DNA of 32,640 nucleotides from Actinomycetes bacterium (GTDB lineage: Bacteria > Actinomycetota > Acidimicrobiia > Acidimicrobiales > RAAP-2): the NCBI GenBank assembly GCA_021838005.1, contig JAKCEK010000006.1, positions 1 through 32,640 of the forward strand. The letters run 5' to 3'. Shown here in pieces: positions 20,127 to 28,232 of the stretch (positions within the stretch are counted from its first letter, which is position 1; the number at the start of each line of letters is the position of its first letter). Position numbers and translations under genes: made by a program. Under the pieces are notes generated by a model that was not told the origin of the DNA, made no database searches, and worked only from the letters and a program-made list of their open reading frames with translations.

Positions 20127-21540
20127 CGTGCAGTCCCCGGCCAGCGAGGGCGAGCAGGGTCTCGCCGAAGGTCTCCGACAGCGAGGGGTGGGGCTGGATC
20201 AAGGCCGCCGCCTCCTCGGCCGTCGCCTCCCAGTTGACCGCGTAGTAGCCCGCGCCGAGCTGCTCGGTCACCCAGGGTCCGGCCATGTGGACTCCGAGCA
20301 GCTGGCCGGCCGAGCCGTCGGGTCGCTTCTCGGCGATGACCTTGACGACCCCGTCGGTCTCCCCAATGATCTGGGCCCGACTGTTGCCGCCGAAGGGGTC
20401 CTTCTTCACCACAACCTCGATCCCGCGCTCCTTGGCGGCCGCCTCGGTGAGCCCGACGAAGGCGACTTCGGGGTTCGAGTAGATGGCCCAGGGCACGCGG
20501 TCGTAGTCGACCGGCACCGTGCTCTCGCCGAGGATCGTCTTTATCGCCACGATGGCCTCGGCGAAGCCCACGTGGGCCAGCTGGGGCGACCCGGCCACCA
20601 CGTCGCCCACCGCGTAGACCCCGGCGGCCGCGGTGCGCTGGAGCCCGTCGGCGACGACGAAGCCCCGCTCGTCGATCGCCACGCCGGTGCCCTCGCCCAG
20701 AAGGCCCTCGGTGCGCGGTCGGCGGCCCACCGACACGACGATGAGGTCGGTCTCGAGGGCCTCGCCGCCTTCGATCGTGACGGCCGTCGACGACTTCTTG
20801 GGGGCGTGGCCGGTCACCGTTACCCCGGTGCGTACGTCGATCCCGCGCTTCTTGAAGGCCCGCTGGACGACCCCGGCGACCTCGGCGTCGCAGCCCGCGA
20901 GGATCGAGGGCAGGAACTCGAGGATGGTGACGGCCGTGCCCATGTCGGCGAGCATCGAGGCGAACTCGCAGCCGATGGCCCCGCCCCCGACGACCACCGC
21001 GCGCGCCGGCAACGCGGTGAGCTCCAAGAATTCGTCCGAGGTGTGCACGAACTTGCCGTCGGGCTCCAGCCCGGGCAGCGTGCGCGGGACCGAGCCCGCG
21101 GCGAGGATGACGCTCGCGCCCACGAGCTCGGCACCCTGGTCGACCCCGTCGACCACGACCACCCGGTGGTCGGCCTCGAGGCGCGCCGTGCCGTTGAGCA
21201 CGGTGACCGTGCGTCCCTTGAGCAGGCCCGACAGACCCTTGTGGAGCTTGTCAACGACCTCGTTCTTGCGGGCCTGGCTCACCGCGAAGTCCACCGAGAG
21301 CCCCTTCGTCGTGAAGCCGAAGTCCGAGGCGTGCTCCAGCGTGCGGCGCACGTGGGCCGTCTCGAGGAACTCCTTGGCCGGCACGCAGCCCCGGTGCAGG
21401 CAGGTGCCACCGACCTTGTCCCGCTCCACGAGGGCGATCCTCAGCCCCGCCGAGGCCCCGTAGAGGGCGGCGGCGTAGCCTCCGGGCCCTCCACCGATCA
21501 CGACCACGTCGTACTGCTGGACCCCGTCAGCCACGGTCAC
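20119..21540 (-). CDS. lpdA: Dihydrolipoyl dehydrogenase (E3)
   Basis: FAD enzyme that reoxidises dihydrolipoyl groups of 2-oxoacid dehydrogenase E2 proteins with NAD+. In 473 residues: FAD loop GGGPGGYAAA (16-25), redox disulfide GGTCLHRGC (Cys47, Cys52), NAD-binding GGGAIGCEFASM, FAD motif GVYAVGDVV, and the partner-subunit catalytic pair His451/Glu456 in HPSLSETFGE. All are intact. First gene of the lpd-E2-lipBA operon. GTG 21540 is preceded by GGAAAGG; a second GTG two codons later is possible. A TAGATC -10-like site and a 9-bp inverted repeat lie upstream. Confidence 0.96.
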   Translation of the reverse strand: MTVADGVQQYDVVVIGGGPGGYAAALYGASAGLRIALVERDKVGGTCLHRGCVPAKEFLETAHVRRTLEHASDFGFTTKGLSVDFAVSQARKNEVVDKLHKGLSGLLKGRTVTVLNGTARLEADHRVVVVDGVDQGAELVGASVILAAGSVPRTLPGLEPDGKFVHTSDEFLELTALPARAVVVGGGAIGCEFASMLADMGTAVTILEFLPSILAGCDAEVAGVVQRAFKKRGIDVRTGVTVTGHAPKKSSTAVTIEGGEALETDLIVVSVGRRPRTEGLLGEGTGVAIDERGFVVADGLQRTAAAGVYAVGDVVAGSPQLAHVGFAEAIVAIKTILGESTVPVDYDRVPWAIYSNPEVAFVGLTEAAAKERGIEVVVKKDPFGGNSRAQIIGETDGVVKVIAEKRPDGSAGQLLGVHMAGPWVTEQLGAGYYAVNWEATAEEAAALIQPHPSLSETFGETLLALAGRGLHVG

Positions 21541-21556
21541 ACCTTTCCGTCGTCCC

Positions 21557-21562
21557 GATCTA
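21557..21562 (-). promoter_or_regulatory. -10-like element of the lpd operon
   Basis: TAGATC on the minus strand, 16 bases before GTG 21540; a transcript starting about seven bases later would carry a very short leader with GGAAAGG. The inverted repeat at 21566-21591 covers the space just upstream. Confidence 0.35.
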
Positions 21563-21565
21563 CCC

Positions 21566-21591
21566 CCCGGGGAATCCTAATGTTCCCCGGG
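21566..21591. repeat. Perfect 9-bp inverted repeat between rnhA and lpd
   Basis: CCCGGGGAA, an 8-base spacer TCCTAATG, then TTCCCCGGG. It lies downstream of the rnhA stop and upstream of the lpd -10, so it could end the rnhA transcript (no T-run follows) or be an operator overlapping the -35 region of the lpd operon. Confidence 0.6.
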
Positions 21592-21608
21592 CGAAGGGCC
21601 CGACGCGA

Positions 21609-22046
21609 TCAGGCGCTCTGACCCCGCTGGGCGTCGGCCGCGGCGGTCGCGAGGCGGTCGACGAACTCGTTCATGGGGTCCCCGGCGTGGCCGCGCACCC
21701 ACGAGAAGCGCACCTCTCGGCCGGAGTCGAGCGCCAGGGGCAGCAGCGCCTCCCAGAGGTCCCGGTTCGCGACGGGCTGGTTCTGGCTGTTGCGCCATCC
21801 GCGGCGGCGCCACCCGACGTACCACCGGTCATGAAAGCAGCGTACGACGTAGTTCGAGTCGCTCACCACCTCGATCGCGCCGTCGGGGTTCGCCCGCAAC
21901 GCCTCGAGGACGGCCGTGAGCTCCATGCGCTGGTTGGTGGTGTGGGCCTCGGCGCCGCTGGCGTAGCGCGTCCGACCCGCCGCCCAGGCCCAGCCCCCGG
22001 GACCGGGGTTGCCGCGACAGGCGCCGTCGGTGTGCACCACGGTCAT
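21609..22046 (-). CDS. rnhA: Ribonuclease HI
   Basis: Cleaves the RNA strand of RNA-DNA hybrids, acting in primer removal and R-loop control. The 145 residues contain the four metal-binding acids Asp7 (HTDGACRGNPGPGGW), Glu42 (NQRMEL), Asp63 (SDSNYV) and Asp130, plus His120 (WVRGHAGDPMNEFVD), matching E. coli Asp10, Glu48, Asp70, Asp134 and His124. The basic handle region RWYVGWRRRGWRNS is present. ATG 22046 overlaps the stop of the Rrf2 regulator by four bases (ATGA), so it is the second gene of that unit. Standard length; no extra hybrid-binding domain. Confidence 0.96.
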   Translation of the reverse strand: MTVVHTDGACRGNPGPGGWAWAAGRTRYASGAEAHTTNQRMELTAVLEALRANPDGAIEVVSDSNYVVRCFHDRWYVGWRRRGWRNSQNQPVANRDLWEALLPLALDSGREVRFSWVRGHAGDPMNEFVDRLATAAADAQRGQSA

Positions 22047-22501
22047 ATGACCCGAGTGATCCAGGCGTCGGGGTCGTCGGTGAAGCGCGTCACGGCCACC
22101 GGCAGGTCCCCGCGCAGGACCTGACCGAGGGTGACGTGCTCGAGCACCTCGCGCAGCGCGGCGCGCACCGCCACCCAGACGTCCCGCAGGTGCTGGGCCG
22201 ACCCCTCGTAGACGAGGGTCTCGGGGCGCATGCCCCGGACCCCCGCCATGGGGCCGCTGACCACGCGCAGGATGTCGGCGATCATGATCGCGTCGGGGTC
22301 CTTGGCCAGCCGGAAGCCGCCCTCGGGTCCGCGCTGGCTCGTCACCAGCCCGCCGCGGCGAAGGTCGGAGAGGATCGCGCCCAAGAACTTCGCCGGCAGG
22401 TCCTGCTCGTGGGCCAGGTGCTCGGCGCTGACCGAGGCGTCGCTGGCCGCGAGGCTGAGCAGCGCGCGGATCGCGTACTCGGCCTTCGCGGGGATCTGCA
22501 C
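22043..22501 (-). CDS. Rrf2-family transcriptional regulator without cysteines
   Basis: 152 residues: an N-terminal winged helix (QIPAKAEYAIRALLSLAA..., with recognition region QDLPAKFLGAILSDLRRGGLVTSQRGPEGGFRLAK), then the long dimerisation helix (about 110-132). Sequence outside the wing, GSAQHLRDVWVAVRAALREVLEHVTLGQVL, is typical of actinobacterial Rrf2 proteins. There is not a single cysteine, so it cannot hold the three-Cys Fe-S cluster of IscR or NsrR; a CymR-like protein-interaction mode or another signal is more likely. GTG 22501 is chosen from homology of the helix-turn-helix start and a CAGAAT -10 six bases upstream; longer open reading upstream is not supported. Divergent from thiE over 48 bp, coupled to rnhA downstream. 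Targets unknown; thiE or autoregulation are the obvious candidates. Confidence 0.9.
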   Translation of the reverse strand: MQIPAKAEYAIRALLSLAASDASVSAEHLAHEQDLPAKFLGAILSDLRRGGLVTSQRGPEGGFRLAKDPDAIMIADILRVVSGPMAGVRGMRPETLVYEGSAQHLRDVWVAVRAALREVLEHVTLGQVLRGDLPVAVTRFTDDPDAWITRVI

Positions 22502-22507
22502 CGCACC

Positions 22508-22513
22508 ATTCTG
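22508..22513 (-). promoter_or_regulatory. -10 element of the Rrf2 regulator (leaderless)
   Basis: CAGAAT on the minus strand exactly six bases before GTG 22501; 24 bases separate it from the thiE -10 facing the other way. Confidence 0.45.
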
Positions 22514-22537
22514 CCCCACCGGGGCCGCGCGGGCCCC

Positions 22538-22543
22538 TAACGT
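22538..22543 (+). promoter_or_regulatory. -10 element of thiE (leaderless)
   Basis: TAACGT exactly six bases before GTG 22550, a clean TANNNT example. No Shine-Dalgarno and no room for a thiamine-pyrophosphate riboswitch in the 48-bp gap. Confidence 0.6.
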
Positions 22544-22549
22544 GGTCCC

Positions 22550-23197
22550 GTGTTCAGCCTGGCGAGCCGACGCCTCTACCTCTGCGTGGGCCTGCGCGAG
22601 GACCTTTCTGCCTTCGTGCGCGACGTCGTGGCGGGCGGCGTCGACGTCGTCCAGCTGCGCGAGAAGGTCGCCCCGTTGAGCGCCCAGCGCGGCCCCGCCC
22701 ACGCGCTCGCCCGTCTCTGCCGGGACCTCGGGGTGCCCTTTATCGTGAACGACTCCCCCGAGCTCGCCGCCGAGGTCGGCGCCGACGGGGTCCACGTCGG
22801 CCAGGACGACGTCACGGTGGCCCACTGTCGCGAGCTGCTGGGTCCGGCGGCGATCGTCGGGCTCTCGACCCACGCCGAGGCCGAGCTCGAGCCCGGCCTG
22901 GCGACCTCGGCGACCTACCTGAGCGCGGGCCCCGTCGTGGCGACCCCCACCAAGCTCGGGCGCCCGGGCACGGGGGTGGGCTACGCGCTCGTCGCCCAGC
23001 GCCGCAGCGACCGGCCGGTCTTTGTCACCGGCGGGGTCAGCGCGGCGACCGTGGGCGCGCTCGTGGAAAGGGGGCTGGGTCACTTCGTCGTCGTGCGCGC
23101 CCTCACCGAGGCCGCCGACCCGGGCGCCGCGGCGCGCGCGCTGCGCCGCGCGCTCGACGAGGCCCTCTCAGCGGTGCCGGTCGAGCCAGCCCAGTAG
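22550..23197 (+). CDS. thiE: Thiamine-phosphate synthase
   Basis: Joins hydroxymethylpyrimidine diphosphate and thiazole phosphate carboxylate to thiamine monophosphate; cytoplasmic TIM barrel. The 215 residues show the ordered motifs VQLREK, FIVNDSPELAAEVGADGVHVGQDD, VGLSTH (usually GxSxH), SAGPVVATPTK (phosphate and thiazole site, usually GPxxxTxTK) and VTGGVSA. The length is normal. GTG 22550 is used because of the TAACGT hexamer six bases upstream. Other thiamine genes are absent from the window. Its last 30 bases overlap the alpha/beta-hydrolase-like gene on the opposite strand, encoding the C-terminal tail beyond the barrel. Confidence 0.95.
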   Translation: MFSLASRRLYLCVGLREDLSAFVRDVVAGGVDVVQLREKVAPLSAQRGPAHALARLCRDLGVPFIVNDSPELAAEVGADGVHVGQDDVTVAHCRELLGPAAIVGLSTHAEAELEPGLATSATYLSAGPVVATPTKLGRPGTGVGYALVAQRRSDRPVFVTGGVSAATVGALVERGLGHFVVVRALTEAADPGAAARALRRALDEALSAVPVEPAQ

Positions 23198-23914
23198 CGT
23201 CGCCACCATCCGGGGGTCGGCCCGCAACTGGTGGCCCGCGCCTTGGATGAAGCGCAGCTCCGCGCGGCCGTCGGCCGCGGCCACGAGGTCGCGGGCGTCG
23301 CTGGCGGGCACCTCCACGTCGTCGGTGCCGTGACCCACGAGGAGCCGGCGCGGCGCCACCGCGGCGATCGAACCGAGCGGGTCGACCGTGAGCACGTCGG
23401 CCGCGAGGGCGTCGGGGGCGAGCAGGTCCTCGGGATCCCCGACGACGCCGGCCACCTGGACCGAGTGGTGGAACTCGACGGGCGAGCCGATCCAGCGCTC
23501 GAGGTGGGCGGGCGAGGCGAAGGTCGCCACGCCGCGCACCCGGTCGTCGTCGGCGGCCACCGCCAGGGCGAGCGCCCCGCCGAAGCCGAAGCCGGCGATC
23601 GAGACGCGCCCCTCGCCCTCGGCGACCCGCTCGACGATGGCCGCGAGGTCGTGGCGCCACTGACTCGCGCAGAAGGTCCCGGTGCTGGCCCCGACCCCCG
23701 AGAGCGTGCCGCTCGCCACGGTCCAGCCCGACTCGTTGGCGACGTGCTCGGCCAGCTCCGGCAGCAGGCCCGCCGCCTGACGGCCCATGCCCATCAGCCG
23801 GGGCAGGCCGTGCGCGAGGACCAGGACGTGGCCGGCCACGGGCCGCGAGCCCGAGGTGCACACGCGCAGCTCGAGCGTCGACGAGCCGCTCGCCAGCTGC
23901 TCGGTGACGAGCAC
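23168..23914 (-). CDS. Alpha/beta-hydrolase-fold protein lacking the nucleophile serine
   Basis: 248 residues with an alpha/beta-hydrolase order: HVLVLAHGLP strand and oxyanion region (about 29-38), an ASGTLSGVGASTG loop, the nucleophile elbow at 108-113, GTDDVEVP with the acid (Asp198 or Asp199) and GAGHQL with His228. The elbow, which should read G-x-S-x-G, reads Gly-Phe-Gly110-Phe-Gly-Gly; codon 110 is GGC (bases 23587-23585), one transition from the serine codon AGC. So the acid and histidine are kept but the nucleophile is lost. It may be a non-catalytic family member or a recent loss. GTG 23914 lies four bases after the acyl-CoA dehydrogenase stop, suggesting one transcript. The 3' end overlaps thiE by 30 bases, tail to tail. 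Confidence 0.8.
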   Translation of the reverse strand: MLVTEQLASGSSTLELRVCTSGSRPVAGHVLVLAHGLPRLMGMGRQAAGLLPELAEHVANESGWTVASGTLSGVGASTGTFCASQWRHDLAAIVERVAEGEGRVSIAGFGFGGALALAVAADDDRVRGVATFASPAHLERWIGSPVEFHHSVQVAGVVGDPEDLLAPDALAADVLTVDPLGSIAAVAPRRLLVGHGTDDVEVPASDARDLVAAADGRAELRFIQGAGHQLRADPRMVATLLGWLDRHR

Positions 23915-23918
23915 CGCG

Positions 23919-25034
23919 CTAGATGCCCAGGCGCTGGGCGAGGAGCTCGCGGTGGTAGCTGGGGTCGCCGAGGAAGAGCTCGGAGCTCTTGGCCCGCTTG
24001 AAGTAGAGGTGGGCCGGGTGCTCCCAGGTGAAGCCGATGCCGCCGTGGATCTGGATGTTCTCCGAGGCGCAGTGGAAGTAGGCCTCTGAGCAGAACGACT
24101 TAGCGAGGCTCGAAGCGATCGGCAGCTCCTCGTTGCGTTCTTGGGCCGCCCACGCGGCGTAGTAGGCGGCCGACTTGGCCGACTCGACGTCGAGGAGCAT
24201 GTCGGCGCACTTGTGCTTGATCGCCTGGAACGATCCGATGGGCCGTCCGAACTGGACGCGGGTCTTCGCGTACTCGACCGAGCGGTCGAGCACCCGCTGG
24301 GCCCCGCCCACCTGCTCGGCGGCGAGCATTGCGGCGGCGACCTGGAGGGTCGTGGCGAGCCCCTCGGCCGCGCGGCCCTCGGCGCCCACGAGGCTCGCGG
24401 GCACGTCCTCCAAGACGAGACGGCTCTGTTTGCGCGTCTGGTCCATCGTCGCGAGCGCCTCGCGGGAGAGGCCGGTGGCGTCGCCCTCGACCGCGAAGAG
24501 CGAGAGGCCCGCCTCGGTCGTCGCCGGCACCAAGATCAGGTTCGCCGTCGACCCGTCGGTGACGTAGTTGCGCGCGCCGCTCACCCGCCACGCGTCGCCG
24601 TCGCGACGGGCGCTCGCCGCGCTGACCGCCACGTCCCACGAACCGGAGTCGTCGGTGAGGGCCACCGTCGCGACGGTTTCGCCACGGGCGATGCCCGGCA
24701 GGTAGCGCGCGTGGTCCTCGGGCCCGCCGACGAACGAGACGGCGTTCGCCGCCAGGGCGACGGTGGAGAAGTACGGCGCGCACAGCAGGGCGGCCCCCAT
24801 CTCCTCGAAGACGACGTAGAGCTCAACCGGACCGAATCCCTGGCCCCCGAAGGCCTCGGGGATGCCGAGCCCCTGGAGGGCGAGCTCGCGGGCCATCTGC
24901 TCCCACACCGCCGCGTCGTACCCCTCGGCCGTGGCCATCAGGCGGCGCACCTCGGTCTCGGGGGACTTCTCCTCCAGGAATCGCCGCACCATCTTGCGCA
25001 GCTCCTCCTGCTCCTCGCTAAAGCCGAAGTTCAT
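23919..25034 (-). CDS. Acyl-CoA dehydrogenase
   Basis: FAD-dependent alpha,beta-dehydrogenation of an acyl-CoA, first step of fatty-acid or branched-chain oxidation. The 371 residues have the N-terminal helical domain starting FGFSEEQEELRKMVRRFLEE, the middle beta domain (VALTDDSGSW...GARNYVTDG), and C-terminal helices with RVQFGRPIGSFQAIKHKCADM and IQIHGGIGFTWEHPAHLYFKRA. The last motif and the overall pattern fit actinobacterial FadE-type enzymes, some of which work as unlike-subunit pairs; I cannot place the catalytic glutamate with confidence, so whether this is a catalytic or a partner subunit is open. ATG 25034 has GAGAGGGG about eight bases upstream. Co-directional with the hydrolase-like gene that follows. 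Confidence 0.92.
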   Translation of the reverse strand: MNFGFSEEQEELRKMVRRFLEEKSPETEVRRLMATAEGYDAAVWEQMARELALQGLGIPEAFGGQGFGPVELYVVFEEMGAALLCAPYFSTVALAANAVSFVGGPEDHARYLPGIARGETVATVALTDDSGSWDVAVSAASARRDGDAWRVSGARNYVTDGSTANLILVPATTEAGLSLFAVEGDATGLSREALATMDQTRKQSRLVLEDVPASLVGAEGRAAEGLATTLQVAAAMLAAEQVGGAQRVLDRSVEYAKTRVQFGRPIGSFQAIKHKCADMLLDVESAKSAAYYAAWAAQERNEELPIASSLAKSFCSEAYFHCASENIQIHGGIGFTWEHPAHLYFKRAKSSELFLGDPSYHRELLAQRLGI

Positions 25035-25064
25035 CGCCCGACCCCTCTCTGCGGCGCCCCACCG

Positions 25065-25070
25065 AGACTA
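25065..25070 (-). promoter_or_regulatory. -10 element upstream of the acyl-CoA dehydrogenase gene
   Basis: TAGTCT on the minus strand, 30 bases before ATG 25034, giving a short leader with the GAGAGGGG ribosome site. No -35 match seen. Confidence 0.4.
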
Positions 25071-25099
25071 GCCAAGTCCCACCGGGCCCGGTTTCGTGG

Positions 25100-25105
25100 C
25101 ACACT
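25100..25105 (+). promoter_or_regulatory. -10-like element of the metallo-hydrolase gene
   Basis: CACACT exactly six bases before GTG 25112, no Shine-Dalgarno. The first base differs from TANNNT, so alone it would be weak; the spacing repeats that of other starts. Confidence 0.35.
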
Positions 25106-25111
25106 GCGGCC

Positions 25112-25729
25112 GTGGGATCTTCCGAGACGATCTTGTCCGACTCGTCGATCGAGGTCCACCGGCTCGTCGTCGGGCCCGTCGAGAACAACGTCTACGTCGT
25201 GCGCAGCCGACGCCGCGGCCGCTCGGTTCTGATCGACGCGGCCAACGAGCCCGAGCGGCTGGTGGCGCTCGTCGACGAACTGGGCGTCGAGGTCGTGCTC
25301 ACGACCCACGGTCACTGGGATCACGTCGGGGCCGTCACCGAGATGCGCGCCGCCGGCGTGCCGGTCTGGGTCAGGGCCGAGGACGCCCACCACCTGACGG
25401 GCCACGACCACCTCGTCGGCGACGGCGAGGTCCTCGCGGTGGACGACGTGCGCCTGCGCGCGATCCACACCCCCGGCCACACCCCGGGCAGCGTCTGCTT
25501 CGCCCTCGAGGGGCGCCCGGTGCTGTTCACCGGCGACACCCTCTTTCCCGGCGGCCCCGGCAACACCAGCTTCGAGGGCGGCGACTTCGCGACCATCATC
25601 GCCTCGATCGAGGACCGGCTGCTGCGGCCCTTCGCCGGTGAGACGACCTTCTGGCCCGGCCACGGCGCCCCCTCGACCCTCGGTGCGGAGTCGCCCCATT
25701 TCGAGGAGTGGGTCGCGCGCGGCTGGTGA
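25112..25729 (+). CDS. Metallo-beta-lactamase-fold hydrolase (glyoxalase II-like)
   Basis: Binuclear metal hydrolase of 205 residues. All seven usual ligands can be placed: THGHWDHVG (His66, His68, Asp70, His71), TPGHTPGS (His123), FTGDTLF (Asp142) and GHG (His184). The GPVENNVYVV start and PGGPGNTSFEGGDF loop resemble the YcbL/glyoxalase II-like group that hydrolyses thioesters or acts as a type II glyoxalase; substrate not established. The protein ends soon after the last ligand strand, so it lacks the helical domain of classical glyoxalase II. Lies just upstream of sufC with a 35-bp gap that has its own promoter element, so it is probably separate from the suf operon. Confidence 0.88.
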   Translation: MGSSETILSDSSIEVHRLVVGPVENNVYVVRSRRRGRSVLIDAANEPERLVALVDELGVEVVLTTHGHWDHVGAVTEMRAAGVPVWVRAEDAHHLTGHDHLVGDGEVLAVDDVRLRAIHTPGHTPGSVCFALEGRPVLFTGDTLFPGGPGNTSFEGGDFATIIASIEDRLLRPFAGETTFWPGHGAPSTLGAESPHFEEWVARGW

Positions 25730-25752
25730 GTGAGCCCCGGGGTCACCCCCGT

Positions 25753-25758
25753 TAGGCT
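25753..25758 (+). promoter_or_regulatory. -10 element of the sufC-sufS-sufU operon (leaderless)
   Basis: TAGGCT exactly six bases before GTG 25765, matching TANNNT; no Shine-Dalgarno. A CCCCGGGG string lies about 15 bases further upstream (25736-25743). Confidence 0.55.
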
Positions 25759-25764
25759 CGTGGC

Positions 25765-26519
<755 letters not shown>

Positions 26520-26523
<4 letters not shown>

Positions 26524-27755
26524 GCAGCTACAGCCCGGCGCGGGTGCGGGCCGACGTGCCGATGCTCCACCGTCAGGTGCACGGACACCCCCTCACCTAC
26601 CTCGACTCGGCCTCGAGCACCCTGCCGCCCCGCGCGGTCATCGAGGCGATGGACCGCTACTACGAGTGCCACCACTCCAACGTCCACCGGGGCGTCTACC
26701 TCACCGCCGAGGAGGCGACCGCGGACTACGAGGGCGCCCGCGCGGCCGTCGCGCGCTTCATCAACGCCCCCGGCGGCGCCGAGGAGGTCGTCTTCACGAA
26801 GAACACCACCGAGTCGTTCAACCTGCTCGCCCGGAGCTGGGGGGCGTCACAGACCCAGCCCGGCGACGCCGTCGTCGTCACCGAGATGGAGCACCACGCC
26901 AACGTCGTCCCGTGGTTCCAGTTGCGCGACAGCCACGGGATCGAGGTACGGTTCATCCCCGTCGGCGACGACTTCCGCCTCGACCTCTCTCACGTTGAGC
27001 GCGTGCTCGCGGGGGCCAAGCTGCTCAGCGTCACCGGCATGTCCAACGTGCTCGGCACGCGCAACGACCTGGCCGCCCTCGCCCGCCTCGCCCACGACCA
27101 CGGGGCGCTCTTCGCCGTGGACGGAGCGCAGTCCGTCGCCCACGGCTCGACCGACGTCGCGCGCGACGGGATCGACTTCCTCGCCTTCAGCGGCCACAAG
27201 ATGCTCGGGCCCACCGGCGTCGGGGTCCTCTGGGCGCGACGCTCGCTGCTCGAGGCGATGCCCCCCTTCCTCGGGGGCGGCGGCATGATCGCCGACGTGC
27301 GCACCGACGGCTTCACCCCGGCGGCCGGGGTCGCCCGCTTCGAGGCCGGCACGCCGCCGATCGCCGAGGCCGTCGGACTCCACGCGGCCATCCGCTACCT
27401 CGAGGGCCTCGGTCCCGACGCCGTCGAGGCCCACGAGCGTGAGCTGACCCGCGACGCCCTCGAGCGCCTCGAGAGCACCTTCGCCGACCGGGTGCGCGTG
27501 ATCGGCCCGCACGACGTCATCGATCGCGGGGGCGTGCTCAGCCTCGACGTCGAAGGCGTCCACCCCCACGACGTCGCCCAGGTGCTCGACCAACACGGGG
27601 TGTGCGTCCGCCCGGGCCACCACTGCGCCAAGCCCCTGATGCGCCGCTTCGGCCTCGCCGCCACCGCGCGGGCCTCCTTCGGGCCGTACTCGCTCACCCG
27701 TGACACCGACGCCCTGATCGAGGGCCTCGGGCACGCCCTCGCCCTCTTCGCCTAG
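26520..27755 (+). CDS. sufS: SufS, group II cysteine desulfurase
   Basis: PLP enzyme that removes sulfur from cysteine, giving alanine and an enzyme persulfide for Fe-S assembly. In 411 residues: TYLDSASSTLPPRAV at the start, EMEHHANVVPW (PLP-ring His), FAVDGAQSVAHG (PLP-binding Asp and Gln), FSGHKMLGPTG with Schiff-base Lys227, and RPGHHCAKPLM with the persulfide Cys369 in the short group II loop. GTG 26520 overlaps the sufC stop by four bases and is the start; the same frame stays open further upstream inside sufC but has no family similarity there. Sulfur would be handed to SufU immediately downstream. Confidence 0.96.
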
Positions 27756-27757
27756 CC

Positions 27758-28225
27758 GTGGCCCCCCTCGACGACCTCTACCGCGAGATCATCCTCGACC
27801 ACTACCGCACCCCGCGCAACCGGGGCGAGTTAGCCACGCCGCCGGCCCATCGCGTCGAGGGCTTCAACCCGCTGTGCGGCGACGAAGTGACCCTCTACCT
27901 CGAGCTGCGCGACGGCCGGCTGGCCGACATCAAAATGACCGGTCGGGGCTGCTCGATCTCTCAGGCCTCCGCCTCGCTCATGGGCGCGGCCGTCAAGGGT
28001 AAGACCCTCGAGGAGGTCAACGCCGCCCTCGAGCGGTTCCGCCAGCTCATGACCGTGACCGAGACCCGCCTGGACGAGGGCGCCGAGCCCGAGCCGCTCG
28101 ACGTGCGCTCCCTGGGCGAGCTGGCGGCTCTCGCCGGCGTGGTGAAGTTCCCGGTACGCATCAAGTGCGCCATGCTCGCCTGGGCGACGCTCGCCCAGGG
28201 TCTCAGCGAGGCGTCGAGCCACTGA
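27758..28225 (+). CDS. sufU: SufU, zinc-dependent sulfur-transfer partner of SufS
   Basis: Accepts persulfide from SufS and passes it to the SufBCD scaffold. The 155 residues keep the ligands Cys40 and Asp42 (NPLCGD), Cys65 (GRGCSISQAS) and Cys137 (RIKCAMLAW). The insert between the second and third cysteines (about 78-130) is the feature separating SufU from IscU-type scaffolds. Start GTG 27758 is two bases after the sufS TAG, so translation is likely coupled. Final gene of the plus-strand suf unit; it ends seven bases from the end of the convergent LCP gene with no visible terminator. Confidence 0.95.
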   Translation: MAPLDDLYREIILDHYRTPRNRGELATPPAHRVEGFNPLCGDEVTLYLELRDGRLADIKMTGRGCSISQASASLMGAAVKGKTLEEVNAALERFRQLMTVTETRLDEGAEPEPLDVRSLGELAALAGVVKFPVRIKCAMLAWATLAQGLSEASSH

Positions 28226-28232
28226 CCCGCCG

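Noticed and set aside
22502-22549. Thiamine-pyrophosphate riboswitch before thiE
   Set aside because: The 48-bp gap is too short and the predicted transcript starts at the start codon.
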